Below are positions 63,051 through 64,000 of a DNA stretch of 64,000 bases, piece after piece. Positions within the stretch are counted from its first letter, which is position 1. The number at the start of each line of letters is the position of its first letter. Origin of the DNA: Alphaproteobacteria bacterium (GTDB lineage: Bacteria > Pseudomonadota > Alphaproteobacteria > Rs-D84 > CACZYB01); NCBI GenBank assembly GCA_016297965.1, contig JAEDDP010000001.1:1-64000 (forward strand). The letters are read 5' to 3'. Below the pieces are notes generated by a model. The model did not search any database, was not told where the DNA came from, and saw nothing but the letters and a program-made list of their open reading frames with translations. The translations under genes and the position numbers were made by a program.

Positions 63051-64000
<950 letters not shown>

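Overview
The window is one contiguous stretch of an AT-rich, gene-dense bacterial chromosome. Three features point to an alphaproteobacterium: a FYDLN_acid (TIGR02300-type) protein, a Mic60 (mitofilin) gene followed by a HemY N-terminal domain, and a coiled-coil gene directly before zapA. A single-chain pyruvate:ferredoxin oxidoreductase (nifJ) suggests anaerobic metabolism. Low GC, a VirB3-VirB4 pair, DUF378 proteins and a secreted cysteine-rich GCC2/GCC3-like protein fit an uncultured host- or gut-associated lineage. That placement is inference.

Layout. 1-6100: end of tRNA-Gln, a DUF2062 membrane protein, virB3-virB4 with a secreted HEXXH protein, FYDLN_acid, Hsp20 and two unknown genes. 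6100-13100: ileS (eukaryote-like type), a HAD hydrolase, mnmG and a radical SAM protein with N-terminal SPASM-like cysteines. 13080-18000: an rph-TPR-bamB operon on the minus strand, diverging from a coiled-coil-zapA-mic60-hemY(N) operon. 17900-22440: the cysteine-rich secreted protein, tRNA-Ser and a polyprenol-sugar cassette (DPM-like GT2, GtrA, GT39). 22500-31250: a flavoprotein, gyrB, a probable structured RNA with a tiny lipoprotein, two DUF378 proteins, MazG-like, recR and tandem GalU-like nucleotidyltransferases. 31300-41000: rho with a consensus promoter, nifJ, a eukaryote-type phosphomannomutase, HAD-kdsB, dnaQ, ndk-xseB. 41000-49100 is the most accessory part. It holds a PAP2 phosphatase behind a roughly 250-nt structured leader ending in a terminator, tRNA-Met, DUF805, TetR, FadL, unknown membrane genes, a GH108 lysozyme-like protein with a phage-head-like cysteine motif, and a roughly 1-kb segment bounded by tRNA-Asn and a decayed copy of that tRNA's 3' end. 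49100-55000: rnj, radC, aspS and unknown genes. 55200-64000: tRNA-Trp and the ribosomal/RNA polymerase cluster secE-nusG-(small ORF)-rplK-rplA-rplJ-rplL-rpoB-rpoC, with an L10 leader; rpoC runs off the window.

Functional links. The phosphomannomutase, DPM-like synthase, GtrA, GT39 and GalU-like enzymes, together with kdsB, suggest envelope glycan building from nucleotide and lipid-linked sugars. BamB, the TPR protein, FadL and several lipoproteins show a Gram-negative envelope. The most promising undescribed signals are the PAP2 leader RNA (41592-41841, minus strand), the structured RNA at 26511-26700, the tRNA-Asn-bounded mini-island (47940-49063), the GH108 fusion (46361-47269), the isolated HemY_N domain behind mic60, and a 64-codon gene between nusG and rplK.
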